Shown: positions 24,550 to 32,202 of the stretch, one piece after another
How positions within the stretch are numbered: position 1 is the stretch's first letter
Layout of the letters: each line of letters starts with the position of its first letter
Source: JBOHWJ01 sp050736615
Lineage (GTDB): Bacteria > Desulfobacterota > Binatia > Binatales > Binataceae
NCBI GenBank assembly: GCA_050736615.1
Contig: JBOHWL010000229.1
Location: 1-32,202 of the forward strand
DNA: 32,202 nt
Direction: 5' to 3'
Position numbers and translations under genes: made by a program
The notes under the pieces: model-generated
The model's input: the letters and a program-made list of their open reading frames with translations, nothing else
The model's database searches: none
Told to the model about the DNA's origin: nothing

Positions 24550-25467
24550 ATGGCCGAGAAAATCGACTTCGGACTCTTCTCACCCCAGGCCGGCATGTCC
24601 TTTAAGACGCTGCTCGAACGCGCTCAGCACCTGGAACAACTCGGTTATCATTCGATCTGGCTGGTGGACCATTTCTGGAATCGCGGTCTGCCCGAGGCCG
24701 ACGTGCTGGAGTGTACCGCAACCATGAGCGCACTGGCGGCGCGGACGGAAAAACTGCGCATAGGCTCACTGGTCCTGTGCAACTCTTTCCGCAATCCGGG
24801 ACTGCTCGCTAAAACCCTCTCGACTATCGACAACGTCAGTAACGGACGCGTTGAAATCGGCTTGGGAGCGGGCTGGATGGACGAGGAATACCGCGGCTAC
24901 GGCTACGATTTTCCCACCATGGGTGCGCGGCTACGCCAGCTCGAAGAGGGTCTCAAAGTAATGAAGCTGCTCTTTACGGAAAAGAAGGCCAGCTTCGACG
25001 GCCGTTACTACCATCTCGCCGACGCGCTCAACCATCCCAAACCAGTCCAAAAACCCCATCCGCCCATCACGATCGGCGGCAGCGGCGAAAAGGTGATGCT
25101 GCGGATAGTGGCGCAATATGCCGATCGTTGGAACTGCCCCGCCGGTTATCGCAGCTTCGAGCATAAGCTCGCGGTGCTAAAGGAGCATTGCCAGGCGGTC
25201 GGACGCGACCTCAACACCATCAACATTTCCGAACAACTGCTGGTATGTCTGGGCGCTAACGAAGCCGAAGTCGAAGAAAAGTGGAAACTCTCGCAGCGGC
25301 TGCCCTTCTGGCGCACTGGAATCAAGGGCACGCCGCATCAGGTGATCGAACAATTGCGCGCGCGGGTGGCCAAAGGGATCACCTTCTTCACCGTCATTTT
25401 CGGCGATTTCGGACCACCACGGACTCTCGAATTGTTCGCCCGCGAGGTGATGCCCGCGTTCGCCTGA
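24550..25467 (+). CDS. LLM-class F420-dependent oxidoreductase
   Basis: 305 residues, ATG with CGGAG upstream. Luciferase-like TIM barrel typical of F420-dependent members: DFGLFSPQ first strand, LGYHSIWLVDHFWN, LAARTEKLRIGSLVLCNSFRNP, NGRVEIGLGAGWMDEEYRGYGYDFP (quoted in parts) and KPHPPITIGGSGEKVMLRIVAQYAD. The GAGW..E.R.YG...P pattern is common in F420-using LLM enzymes. Reduced F420 probably supplies hydride to an organic substrate that cannot be predicted. It is a different subfamily from the other two LLM proteins here. A palindrome at 25488-25501 and a small gene follow on the same strand. Confidence 0.85.
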   Translation: MAEKIDFGLFSPQAGMSFKTLLERAQHLEQLGYHSIWLVDHFWNRGLPEADVLECTATMSALAARTEKLRIGSLVLCNSFRNPGLLAKTLSTIDNVSNGRVEIGLGAGWMDEEYRGYGYDFPTMGARLRQLEEGLKVMKLLFTEKKASFDGRYYHLADALNHPKPVQKPHPPITIGGSGEKVMLRIVAQYADRWNCPAGYRSFEHKLAVLKEHCQAVGRDLNTINISEQLLVCLGANEAEVEEKWKLSQRLPFWRTGIKGTPHQVIEQLRARVAKGITFFTVIFGDFGPPRTLELFAREVMPAFA

Positions 25468-25574
25468 TGCGCGAACGTCAATCAACCTGATCAATTGATC
25501 ATTACTCGATGGTGCCGTCGAGTTATCCTTAAAGCGGGCCAGTATCAATCCATCTCCGCCTCAGGAGTAGCACG
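25468..25574. promoter_or_regulatory. Intergenic region with a 14-bp perfect palindrome
   Basis: TGATCAATTGATCA at 25488-25501 is a perfect palindrome. It is followed by a short hairpin with arms ACTCGA (25504-25509) and TCGAGT (25518-25523). Either could be an operator for the downstream small gene; there is no T-run for a terminator. The gene's ribosome-binding AGGAG is at 25563-25567. Confidence 0.45.
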
Positions 25575-25910
25575 ATGTTTTTGGCTACCGGTCTGGCAGG
25601 CTCGCAAAGCGTCCATAAAACTCAACTGCTCGAATTGTCGCAAGCCATTCTGCGCGGCTGCAAGCTCAAACCGCGGCAATGTTTCGGTACTTATTCCCAT
25701 GGCAATTACGCTTGCGTGATCGGCGCGGCCGAAGCGGGCGGCTTTATCGGCTCGGAAGCCTATAGTTTTCTGGGTAGCTATTACTCCGCAGGCTGCCCAG
25801 CTTGCGCCGATCTCCTGGGTCGCACGTTCGGCGAATTATTGATTCATCTCAACGACAGTCATGAATGGAGCCGGGAGAGAATCGCCCATTTCGTCGAATC
25901 GCTTGGCTAG
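25575..25910 (+). CDS. Small conserved protein with HLND-x-H-x-W motif
   Basis: 111 residues, ATG with CAGGAG at good spacing. It opens FLATGLAGSQSVHKTQLLELSQAI, has five cysteines including CPACADL (about 75-81), and ends in LLIHLNDSHEWSRERIAHFVE. I recall the HLND-x-H-x-W-[ST]-R-[ED] ending from uncharacterised small bacterial proteins, so it is probably conserved, but I do not know a function. The Cys pair plus the His-rich motif would suit metal binding; that is speculation. It follows the F420-dependent oxidoreductase gene on the same strand. Confidence 0.6.
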   Translation: MFLATGLAGSQSVHKTQLLELSQAILRGCKLKPRQCFGTYSHGNYACVIGAAEAGGFIGSEAYSFLGSYYSAGCPACADLLGRTFGELLIHLNDSHEWSRERIAHFVESLG

Positions 25911-25975
25911 CACAAACGCTCGCCTATCAGCCGCACGGGCCCACCCGCTTGTGGCCACACGATCGAAAGGACCGC

Positions 25976-26662
25976 TCATTTCGCGCCCGCAAGCGGCCTT
26001 TCGTGAAGCAGGTAGTATTCCTTGATGTGGCGCGGCTCTGGGGTTCCAGCCGCCAGCTTCGGGTCGGGACACGGAGCGTTGGCGACGACGGTTAAGGGAA
26101 TCTCGCCAGCCCAAACTGGCAACGCGTAATCCTCTTCCTCGTCAGTGGGCGGGCCGCTGCGCAGTTTGGCTGAAGCCTCGTTGAGTGGAATCGAAAGCAC
26201 GGACGTGGCCTTCAACTCGGAGCGATTGGGCGGGCGCACTTCGTTCCAGCGTGCCGGCACCAGCCGCTCCATCAGAGAATGCAGCGCGGCCACCTTCGCT
26301 TCGGGCTCCGAAATCTCGCGCGCATTGCCAAGCACCACCACCGAACGATAGTTCATTGAATGATGATAAGCGGAACGCGCCAGCACCAGACCGTCGACCA
26401 GCGTCACCGTGACGCATACCGGCGCACCATCGCGAATCGTGCGCAACATGCGACTGGCGGCCGAGCCATGCACGATCAGCCGATCGCCAAGGCGCGCGTA
26501 GAGCGTCGGGATAACATAGGGCTGTCCTTCGACCGCGAAGCCCAGATGGCAGATGAATCCGGCGTCGAGAATCGCCTCGATAATCGAGCGATCGTAGGCG
26601 GCTCGTGACGGTTGGCGATGGATGGTGACTCGTTCGCTGGCGGGCGCGGCGCGCTTTTCCAT
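25976..26662 (-). CDS. Pyridoxamine 5'-phosphate oxidase-family flavoprotein
   Basis: 228 residues from ATG 26662; the frame extends to 26716 but without support. This is a split-barrel FMN-binding fold typical of the nitroimidazole-resistance/pyridoxamine-oxidase superfamily: the GFICHLGFAVEGQPYVIPTLYARLGDRL region (about 35-62, quoted in parts), SAASRMLR and VTLVDGLVLARSAYHHSMNYRSVVVLG. The YRSVVV motif is characteristic. Such proteins bind flavin, F420 or haem. It is divergent from a MocR-type regulator gene about 40 bases away, a classic arrangement for a gene controlled by a PLP-sensing regulator. Confidence 0.8.
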   Translation of the reverse strand: MEKRAAPASERVTIHRQPSRAAYDRSIIEAILDAGFICHLGFAVEGQPYVIPTLYARLGDRLIVHGSAASRMLRTIRDGAPVCVTVTLVDGLVLARSAYHHSMNYRSVVVLGNAREISEPEAKVAALHSLMERLVPARWNEVRPPNRSELKATSVLSIPLNEASAKLRSGPPTDEEEDYALPVWAGEIPLTVVANAPCPDPKLAAGTPEPRHIKEYYLLHERPLAGAK

Positions 26663-26670
26663 GATTGACC

Positions 26671-26688
26671 CAGCTATCCGGTTAGCTG
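26671..26688. promoter_or_regulatory. Inverted repeat between divergent PNPOx and MocR genes
   Basis: CAGCTA-tccggt-TAGCTG is a perfect dyad placed 8 bases upstream of the oxidase-family ATG and 15 bases from the regulator start. It is a plausible MocR operator. A second dyad GTATC-acaac-GATAC lies at 26710-26724, inside the first codons of the regulator gene. Confidence 0.5.
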
Positions 26689-26703
26689 TACTATAACAAC
26701 AAC

Positions 26704-28032
26704 TTGAACGTATCACAACGATACCAGATAAAGGGCGACGGCGCCAGCGCGATCGCGGCGAGTGTCGAGCGCGCTATCATGCGCGGTGAGCTCGTCGCCG
26801 GCGCGCGGCTGCCTTCGGTCCGTGAATTGGCCATGAAACTGCGGGTCAGCACAGTCACGGTCGCCAACGCGTATAACCGTCTAAAGCTACGGGGACTGGT
26901 GACCGCCGACGGGCGTCGCGGCACCGTCGTCAGCCACGGCATCACGGTGGTGACGCGCGCGCATGTGCCGATTCCTTCCGGCGTGCGCAACCTCGCCGAC
27001 GGCGGCCCCGATCCCGCGCTGGTACCGGATTGGCGTGTGGTGCTGGCGCGCCTGCGATATCAGCCCCGCACTTACGGCGAGCCCTATAATCGGCCCGAAC
27101 TTTTGGAAATGGCCGCGCGCATGTTTCACGACGACGGTATCGGGCGCGGTCCGGTAGCGATTGTCAGTGGCGCGATGGACGGCCTCGAGCGGGCGCTGCA
27201 GGCGGCCCTGAGAAGCGGTGATCGCGTTGCGCTCGAGGATCCAGCCTATCATGCGGCGCTCGACCTGGTGCGCTCGCTGGGCCTGACGCCGGTTGCAGTC
27301 GCGATGGACGACTGCGGGATGCGGCCGGAGGCTTTGGCCCGCGCGCTGGAGCGCGGGGTGAACGCCGTGGTCGTGACGCCGCGCGCGCAAAATCCAACCG
27401 GCGCCGCGCTTGACCATCCGCGCGCGAAGGAATTGCACAGGATTTTGCGCGCGCATCCCGACGTCATACTGATGGAGGATGATCATGCCGGTCCGATTGC
27501 CGGAACACCCGCGCTAACGCTGGCCGAGCCCGGACGGGAGCGATGGGCGATTATTCGGTCGGTCTCCAAATGGCTCGGACCGGACTTTCGCCTCGCCTTC
27601 ATGACCGGCGACGAGTTTACGATCGGCCGCGTTGAAAGCCGCCAGCATCTGGGCACGGGATGGGTCAGCCATTTGTTGCAACAGGCGGTGGTTGAAATTT
27701 TGCGCGATAAAGCGCTCGAAACGACCATCAGTACCGCCGCGCGCATTTATGAAACGCGCCGGCGCGCGCTGGTTGATGCGTTGCACACCCAGGGAATCGA
27801 CGCGCGTGGGCGTTCCGGCCTTAACGTATGGGTGCCGGTGACGGAAGAGGGGACCGCGATACGCTCGCTGCTGGCGGCAGGCTGGGCGGTTTCAGCGGGC
27901 GAGCGCTTCCGCATCAACACACCGCCGGCGATACGCGTTTCGGTCGCGACGCTGAAGCCCGAAGAGGCGAAGCGGCTGGCTGCCGACCTCGCGCATGCTT
28001 TCGCGCCCTCACGTCTGATCGGCTCCGCTTAG
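26704..28032 (+). CDS. MocR-family regulator, GntR HTH - aminotransferase fold, PtsJ-like
   Basis: 442 residues. The start appears to be TTG 26704: an in-frame stop lies at 26683, and the first ATG (26779) would cut off part of the DNA-binding domain. Residues 10-80 are a GntR winged helix (RLPSVRELAMKLRVSTVTVANAYNRL). Residues 95-435 are a fold-type I aminotransferase-like domain with GGPDPALVPD (100-109), PRAQNPTG (226-233) and the PLP-binding Lys289 in SVSKWLGPDF. The layout matches MocR regulators such as PtsJ, which sense pyridoxal 5'-phosphate. It is divergent from the pyridoxamine-oxidase-family gene, its probable target. Confidence 0.85.
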   Translation: MNVSQRYQIKGDGASAIAASVERAIMRGELVAGARLPSVRELAMKLRVSTVTVANAYNRLKLRGLVTADGRRGTVVSHGITVVTRAHVPIPSGVRNLADGGPDPALVPDWRVVLARLRYQPRTYGEPYNRPELLEMAARMFHDDGIGRGPVAIVSGAMDGLERALQAALRSGDRVALEDPAYHAALDLVRSLGLTPVAVAMDDCGMRPEALARALERGVNAVVVTPRAQNPTGAALDHPRAKELHRILRAHPDVILMEDDHAGPIAGTPALTLAEPGRERWAIIRSVSKWLGPDFRLAFMTGDEFTIGRVESRQHLGTGWVSHLLQQAVVEILRDKALETTISTAARIYETRRRALVDALHTQGIDARGRSGLNVWVPVTEEGTAIRSLLAAGWAVSAGERFRINTPPAIRVSVATLKPEEAKRLAADLAHAFAPSRLIGSA

Positions 28033-28415
28033 CGACTAGACCGCGTTTGCGGGCGGGACATTGTCAAGACCAGCAAAGACGCTCTACGCAAGCCTTATCT
28101 GTCATTCCGAGCGCGGCTAGGGAACCTCTGCACGAACCCATTTGTCATTCTGAACGGAGTCTGCGAAGTGAAGAATCCCGTTAAAAAGTCCGCAAGAGCA
28201 AAAAGATCCGGGATTCTTCGCTGCGCTCAGAATGACATAATCACCCTTTGTGCAGAGCTTCCCTAGCGGAGGCGCGCTACGCGCCGAAGCGAGCAGCGAG
28301 CTGCGTATGAAAAACGAGGGGTCCCGGATCTCCTTGTTTTTTCAGGAATTTTCCGGGATTCCTCACTTCGCAGACTCCGCTCGGAATGACACCAAACCGC
28401 TTGTGCAAAGATTCC
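28033..28415. repeat. Nested inverted repeats with TGTCATTC / GAATGACA ends
   Basis: 383 bases without a gene. Outer arms at 28117-28133 and 28250-28266 match at 16 of 17 positions. Inner arms start TGTCATTCTGA at 28143 and end at 28237 with TCAGAATGACA, and both share GAAGAATCCCG / CGGGATTCTTC. A third copy at about 28352-28392 ends GCTCGGAATGACA. Together they would fold into a long stem. The sequence is of the dispersed intergenic type seen in many bacterial genomes and also at 18327-18653 here. No tRNA or open frame is credible. Confidence 0.7.
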
Positions 28416-29606
28416 TCAGCTGGATTCCAGGTAGTTGCCGGCTTCGATGCGTAGCACTTCACCCGCCGGATTGAAAATCAGGCCGGCCGGATCATTGCCG
28501 TGGGCGACCTTTTCAATTTCCTGATTCAATTGCCGCCGGAGCATCGCGACCCCACGGTCGCTTGAAGCCAGATGCTCCTCCGAATGGAACGTGATCGCGC
28601 CTTGTCCGACCTGCGCCTCGAAATCGCCCGGCATCCGGCGATGCTCCTCCTCGGTCAATTCAAACCAGGTCTTGCCGCCGAATTTCGAGCGTTGGCGCCC
28701 TATTTCGCCATGCTCGCGCACCTTGCCGACGACGTAAATCCGATAGTTAGTATCATCAATCGGCAGTGTCCATCCGATCGAACGCGTCTGGCCGTATTCG
28801 GTAAGCCGCGGCGTGGGCACCACGCGCAAGGTGGGCAACATCACTTCAGTGACACGGCGCAGGGTATGCGCGGCTTCGAGCCGCCGCACCTGGATCGAGC
28901 GGACGCCATGCGGCGTGTATTCCCAGCTAACTTCGGGCATCAGCGCCATCTGTTCGACGAATTGCGCGCCGCTGAAACTGCCATGCAGAATCGGCACGTG
29001 AAACGGATCCATCACGTTTTCCCAATGCTGTAGCCAGTTGCACGGCACAATCGCGGGACCGCCGCTGCCGAGGCTGCTGTCGTCCGCTTCGAGAAATTCT
29101 CCCGGCGCGAGTTGCTCGAAAATGTCATAACGTGGCAAGAGCGGCTGATGTTCGGGCGGACCCAAATAGGTCCAGATCAAGCCATAGCGCTCTTCAACCG
29201 GATACCAAGGTTGGCGCACGCTGTCGCGCTTGCGTCCGCCGTCGGGCTCGCAGGGCTGCTCGAGGCAGCGCCCTTCAACGTCGAACAGCCAGCCATGGTA
29301 GCAACATCGGATGCCGCGTTCTTCCACCCGGCCATAATAGAGCGTGGTGCCTCGGTGGGCGCAGCGCGGATAGACCAGGCCTGCGCGTCCACGGCCGTCG
29401 CGGAAGAGAATCAGGTCCTCGCCTAAAATCCGTACTTTGCGCGGCGTGCCGGTCGCATCGGCGGCGAGACCGACCGGATGCCAGTAGCGCCGCAGCCATT
29501 CGCCGCACGGAGTTCCAGCCGCAACCTCGGTGATGCTGGCGTCATAGCCGGGTGCGTGGCGGCCATAGGCGCGACCTTGCGAAGCTTCGGCTCCAGATGT
29601 TGCCAT
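28416..29606 (-). CDS. Rieske [2Fe-2S] aromatic-ring-hydroxylating-type oxygenase
   Basis: 396 residues from ATG 29606; an ATG at 29618 and longer forms to 29666 are possible. The Rieske cluster is ligated by Cys82-x-His84 (CAHRGT) and Cys101-x2-His104 (CCYHGW). The mononuclear iron site is in NVMDPFHVPILH, with Asp200, His203 and His208 close to the family pattern. This is the alpha-subunit plan of Rieske oxygenases such as vanillate or phthalate-type demethylases/dioxygenases. No reductase subunit is adjacent. It is the last gene of a same-strand run with the acetoacetate-decarboxylase-like and LLM genes, suggesting a shared degradation pathway; the substrate is unknown. Confidence 0.85.
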   Translation of the reverse strand: MATSGAEASQGRAYGRHAPGYDASITEVAAGTPCGEWLRRYWHPVGLAADATGTPRKVRILGEDLILFRDGRGRAGLVYPRCAHRGTTLYYGRVEERGIRCCYHGWLFDVEGRCLEQPCEPDGGRKRDSVRQPWYPVEERYGLIWTYLGPPEHQPLLPRYDIFEQLAPGEFLEADDSSLGSGGPAIVPCNWLQHWENVMDPFHVPILHGSFSGAQFVEQMALMPEVSWEYTPHGVRSIQVRRLEAAHTLRRVTEVMLPTLRVVPTPRLTEYGQTRSIGWTLPIDDTNYRIYVVGKVREHGEIGRQRSKFGGKTWFELTEEEHRRMPGDFEAQVGQGAITFHSEEHLASSDRGVAMLRRQLNQEIEKVAHGNDPAGLIFNPAGEVLRIEAGNYLESS

Positions 29607-29758
29607 GATTTCCCGCATTCTCCCGATAGAGTCGGTTTCTCGATTCATACGCCCGGTGCCCCGCAACGCACAAATCGATAAATAAACGGCGGATCGAATG
29701 ACCCGCCGCTTATACGAACCGAGACCCGCCTCGAATAGTGAGGCGTGGCGTTAATTAT

Positions 29759-30511
29759 TCAGGCCGCGACTTTCGTGGTGCCGCGAAAGGCATCCTGATT
29801 AGGGTCGCTGACGTATCGAATTGGAGCCAACGAAACATCCGCGATCGCATAGCTGGCCGAGATCGGATAATCAGCGCGCAACTTGTTGCCCGCCGCCCAT
29901 GCCTGCGAATCCAGCGTGATGATATGCGGTCGGCCGCGCTCGGCCTTCTTGAAGACCCACTCGGGATCAATCTGCACGACCACCAGCTTGCCGTCTTCGT
30001 GATTGCGGCATAGCTGCATACTGGAGACATACTGGATATCCCCGCCCGAGATAAAATCACGGTCGAGCATCTCCATCTCGAGCACGGTCTTACCACCAGC
30101 CTTTACCCGTCCAACCACGCGATCGTGAAACGCGCGCAAGTACACATCGCCGGTCTCGGCTGGATAACCCCAACGACGGGCCAATTCGCGCGCGGCCGCC
30201 TCGGTACTGACGTAACTGCGCAGGGTGAAACCGCGCGGACGCACTCCCGCGCGGCATCCGACGCGCACCTCGGCGATCGTGAAGGGTCCGACGGGGCTGT
30301 CTGGATAACGAGTGATATTGAACACGCCATAGGCCGGGATCACAGGGCGCAATGTGACCGGCAGCAGGCTGGTGATGGTTTCATTATCGATTTCGTAATG
30401 GATATGCAGGATTTGCGCGTCTTTGAGTTGCCACGCTTCGGTTTTGAAGCCGTGGATCTCTTTAACATTGGACGCGAAGGCCTGAACATCCATGCTTCCC
30501 GACAGCGGCAT
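29759..30511 (-). CDS. Acetoacetate decarboxylase-family protein lacking the catalytic lysine
   Basis: 250 residues. Its ATG overlaps the stop of the LLM gene (TAATG), implying coupling. The ADC fold is recognisable from ILHIHYEIDNETITSLLP (substrate-side strand and helix), GPFTIAEVRVGCRAG and FTLRSYVSTEAAARELARRWGYP. In true acetoacetate decarboxylase the Schiff-base lysine comes just after a similar FP/YP turn (PKK); here residues 116-121 read YPAETG, with no Lys nearby. It is therefore unlikely to decarboxylate acetoacetate by the usual route. ADC-like proteins without the lysine include aldolase-dehydratases and binding proteins. Its place in a Rieske/LLM run suggests a step in degradation of the same substrate. 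Confidence 0.75.
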   Translation of the reverse strand: MPLSGSMDVQAFASNVKEIHGFKTEAWQLKDAQILHIHYEIDNETITSLLPVTLRPVIPAYGVFNITRYPDSPVGPFTIAEVRVGCRAGVRPRGFTLRSYVSTEAAARELARRWGYPAETGDVYLRAFHDRVVGRVKAGGKTVLEMEMLDRDFISGGDIQYVSSMQLCRNHEDGKLVVVQIDPEWVFKKAERGRPHIITLDSQAWAAGNKLRADYPISASYAIADVSLAPIRYVSDPNQDAFRGTTKVAA

Positions 30512-31623
30512 TAGCGGCCACCTCCCGCAGCGGCGGCTTGCGCGCCGCCCTGTTGAAAATGCGGCATCACATGCTTGGCGAAGGTGCGCAGGCTTTCGAG
30601 CACCCGCTCCTGCGGCACGGTTTCGAGCGCGTTAAGCAGGAAATTGATGCGATCGACGCCCGCCGATTCCCATCGCTTGCACGCGCGCAACACGCGCTCG
30701 GGATCGCCGATTGCGATGCCTTCGGGCACGCCGGCTTCATCACCTGGACCGGAAGCCTCGCGGCGCAGGGTCGGCAGCAAGCCCAGCGACGGATAAGACT
30801 TGGTCGGGTAGGCTTCGCGCGCCGCCAGCAATTGCGCGGCGAGAAAAGTGAACGTGCCGAGCAGGCGGCGGCCGGTCTTGTTGCCGGTCTCGGTATCCTC
30901 GTGACAATAGAGGAAATTGACCGTGCTGACCTGCTCGTTGACGAACTCACCGACCGGCTCACAATTGGCAATGATTTTATGATACTGCTGAACCTTCTCT
31001 TCCTGCTCCTTCACGCCGCCGAAGGTCAGACCCAACGCGCCCATGCCGCGTTCAGCCGCGTCGATTTCAGTTCCCGGGCTGGTCACCGCGACCCACATCG
31101 GCGGATGGGGTTTTTGATAGGGCTTGGGGAGAATCGCGCGCACTGGCATCGACCACGAGCGGCCCTGGTAACCGAAGCGCTCCTGTGTCCACATCTTGGG
31201 CAGGCAGCGAACGAATTCGTCCCAGGTACGTTTGGTCTCGTCAGGATTGGCGCGGAAACCGCCCAGTTCGTTCCAAGTCGCGGAACGGCCCGTACCCACT
31301 TCGATCCGTCCGCCGGAAATAATATCCAGCGTCGCGGTGCGTTCGGCGATTTTAACCGGATGATTGAACTCGGGCACGCAGACCACGATACCGTGGCCGA
31401 CCCGCATCTTCTTGGTCTTCATGGCACAGGCGGTGAGGAAGATTTCGGGAGCCGAGCAATGGGAGTATTCCTCAAGGAAGTGATGCTCGACGGCCCATAC
31501 TGAGTCGAAGCCAAGTTCGTCGGCGAGCGCGACCTGTTCCAGGCAATTGTCGAACACCCGCTTTTCGGTTTCGCGCTCCCATGGCCGCGGCACCGAGATT
31601 TCATAAAAAATACCGAATTTCAT
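30511..31623 (-). CDS. LLM-class flavin-dependent oxidoreductase
   Basis: 370 residues, ATG 31623 with GGGAGGT about 7 bases upstream. Luciferase-like barrel: KFGIFYEISVPRPW, FDSVWAVEHHFLEEYSHCSAPEIFLTA (about 39-65, in parts), IISGGRIEVGTGRSATWNELGGF and KPHPPMWVAVTSPGT. The AVEHH and GRS..WNE patterns are those of FMN-dependent, bacterial-luciferase-type monooxygenases. Its stop overlaps the start of the acetoacetate-decarboxylase-like gene, and an MFS transporter gene precedes it on the same strand. The C-terminal Ala/Gly-rich tail is disordered. Substrate unknown, presumably the same as for the Rieske oxygenase. Confidence 0.85.
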   Translation of the reverse strand: MKFGIFYEISVPRPWERETEKRVFDNCLEQVALADELGFDSVWAVEHHFLEEYSHCSAPEIFLTACAMKTKKMRVGHGIVVCVPEFNHPVKIAERTATLDIISGGRIEVGTGRSATWNELGGFRANPDETKRTWDEFVRCLPKMWTQERFGYQGRSWSMPVRAILPKPYQKPHPPMWVAVTSPGTEIDAAERGMGALGLTFGGVKEQEEKVQQYHKIIANCEPVGEFVNEQVSTVNFLYCHEDTETGNKTGRRLLGTFTFLAAQLLAAREAYPTKSYPSLGLLPTLRREASGPGDEAGVPEGIAIGDPERVLRACKRWESAGVDRINFLLNALETVPQERVLESLRTFAKHVMPHFQQGGAQAAAAGGGR

Positions 31624-31727
31624 ATGCTTACCTCCCGCTTATCGGTCGTTTAGCGCAATCGCTCTGTAAGCGAAAGGCCCGCCACAGGGTGGATGGATCG
31701 CAATCCGCCCACCGGATGGGTACCCGC

Positions 31728-32202
31728 TCAAGCGCCAACCGCTTGCAAGTCGGAGCCCTTCCGCTCATTGCCCAACGCAATCACGATAGCACTGAGGGCC
31801 AAAACCGTCGAGGCGACCAGCGCCAGGGCGCCGCCATAGGTCAGATGCCGCGCCAGAATCGCCTCGACCAGCGCGGCATTGCCGGCGATCAGTACGCCGA
31901 TCTGGTATGCGAGCCCCGGAAACAAGCCGCGCACCTCCGGCGGTGAGAGCTCGATTAGATGGGCGGGAATCACACCCCAGGCCCCTTGCACCACGAATTG
32001 CATCAGGAAGGCACCCACGGTGAGGATTGCCAGCGAGCGCGGGAAAATCCACAGCGGCACCAGCACCAGGCCGATCAGCACCGCGAGAATCATCGCGCGC
32101 CGCCTGCCCCAATGGTCCGAAAGATAGCCGAAGACCAGCCCGCCAATCAGCGCCCCAACGTTGTAGATAATCGCAATCGTCGCGACGGTATGCGGATCAA
32201 GC
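31728..32202 (-). CDS. MFS transporter, SHS (lactate/carboxylate) type, 5' end outside window
   Basis: At least 158 residues; the frame is open to the right edge, so only the C-terminal third to half is present. The cut end reads IAIIYNVGALIGG then VFGYLSDHWGRRRAM, the MFS G-x-L-x-D-x-x-G-R-R loop signature. It is followed by hydrophobic helices with FLMQFVVQGAWGVIPAHL and SPPEVRGLFPG, which I associate with the sialate:H+ symporter/lactate transporter family. It would import a carboxylate or other organic acid by proton symport. It is the first gene in the run leading to the LLM, ADC-like and Rieske genes, so it may take up their substrate. Confidence 0.8.
   Translation of the reverse strand, partial: LDPHTVATIAIIYNVGALIGGLVFGYLSDHWGRRRAMILAVLIGLVLVPLWIFPRSLAILTVGAFLMQFVVQGAWGVIPAHLIELSPPEVRGLFPGLAYQIGVLIAGNAALVEAILARHLTYGGALALVASTVLALSAIVIALGNERKGSDLQAVGA

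Noticed and set aside
28033..28415. CRISPR array or tRNA in the repeat-rich gap
   Set aside because: The repeats are inverted and irregularly spaced, not direct repeats with spacers, and no cloverleaf is visible.

Overview
The window is GC-rich bacterial chromosome with densely packed genes in short same-strand runs. Gene content (three luciferase-like F420/flavin oxidoreductases, a Rieske oxygenase, an acetoacetate-decarboxylase-like protein, a DUF1329 protein, a DUF4911-type small protein, a homogentisate-dioxygenase-like cupin, paired ArsA-like ATPases) is what I would expect from an uncultured soil or sponge-associated lineage near the old Deltaproteobacteria, for example Candidatus Binatota (Desulfobacterota_B). 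That placement is an inference from gene families; there is no rRNA or other marker here to test it.

Layout. 1-1645 (+): a TPR protein cut by the left edge, a methylmalonyl-CoA epimerase-type VOC protein and an FmdB zinc ribbon, tightly linked. 1728-4477 (-): a compact run that I read as a candidate RiPP (ribosomally made, post-translationally modified peptide) locus. It holds a PatA/PatG-type subtilase, a 63-residue Cys-containing protein, a stand-alone protein matching the C-terminal region of PatA/PatG-family proteases, and two paralogous Cys-rich peptides sharing a conserved N-terminus and Gly-rich hinge. A histidine kinase (4653-5756) lies directly upstream on the same strand. 5876-7000 (-): homogentisate-1,2-dioxygenase-like protein. 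7400-8170 (+): methyltransferase-like protein. 8312-9547 (-): Kch-type potassium channel. 9939-12114 (-): LLM oxidoreductase followed by an alpha/beta hydrolase. 12263-14725 (-): histone-deacetylase-like amidohydrolase followed by an FHA-TM-CAP fusion protein. 14828-18326 (+): TatA-like, TatC and a GH15 glucoamylase. 18654-20343 (-): a DUF1329 exported protein and a DUF4911-like protein. 20524-22490 (+): two overlapping ArsA-like ATPases. 22502-24350: a coiled-coil protein, a small membrane protein and an exported alpha/beta hydrolase. 24550-25910 (+): LLM oxidoreductase and a small conserved protein. 25976-28032: a pyridoxamine-phosphate-oxidase-family gene divergent from a MocR regulator. 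28416-32202 (-): a catabolic run of MFS carboxylate transporter (cut by the right edge), LLM oxidoreductase, acetoacetate-decarboxylase-like protein and Rieske oxygenase.

Two long intergenic stretches (18327-18653 and 28033-28415) carry copies of a dispersed inverted repeat with a TGTCATTC/GAATGACA core. The first also has a degenerate duplication of the 3' end of the glucoamylase gene.

The strongest candidate for something undescribed is the 1728-4477 peptide locus. One precursor has eight cysteines arranged as four CX3C pairs with mirror-symmetric spacing. The protease and the PatG-like C-terminal module, fused in cyanobactin PatG, are separate genes here, and no YcaO cyclase, oxidase or prenyltransferase is visible in the window.
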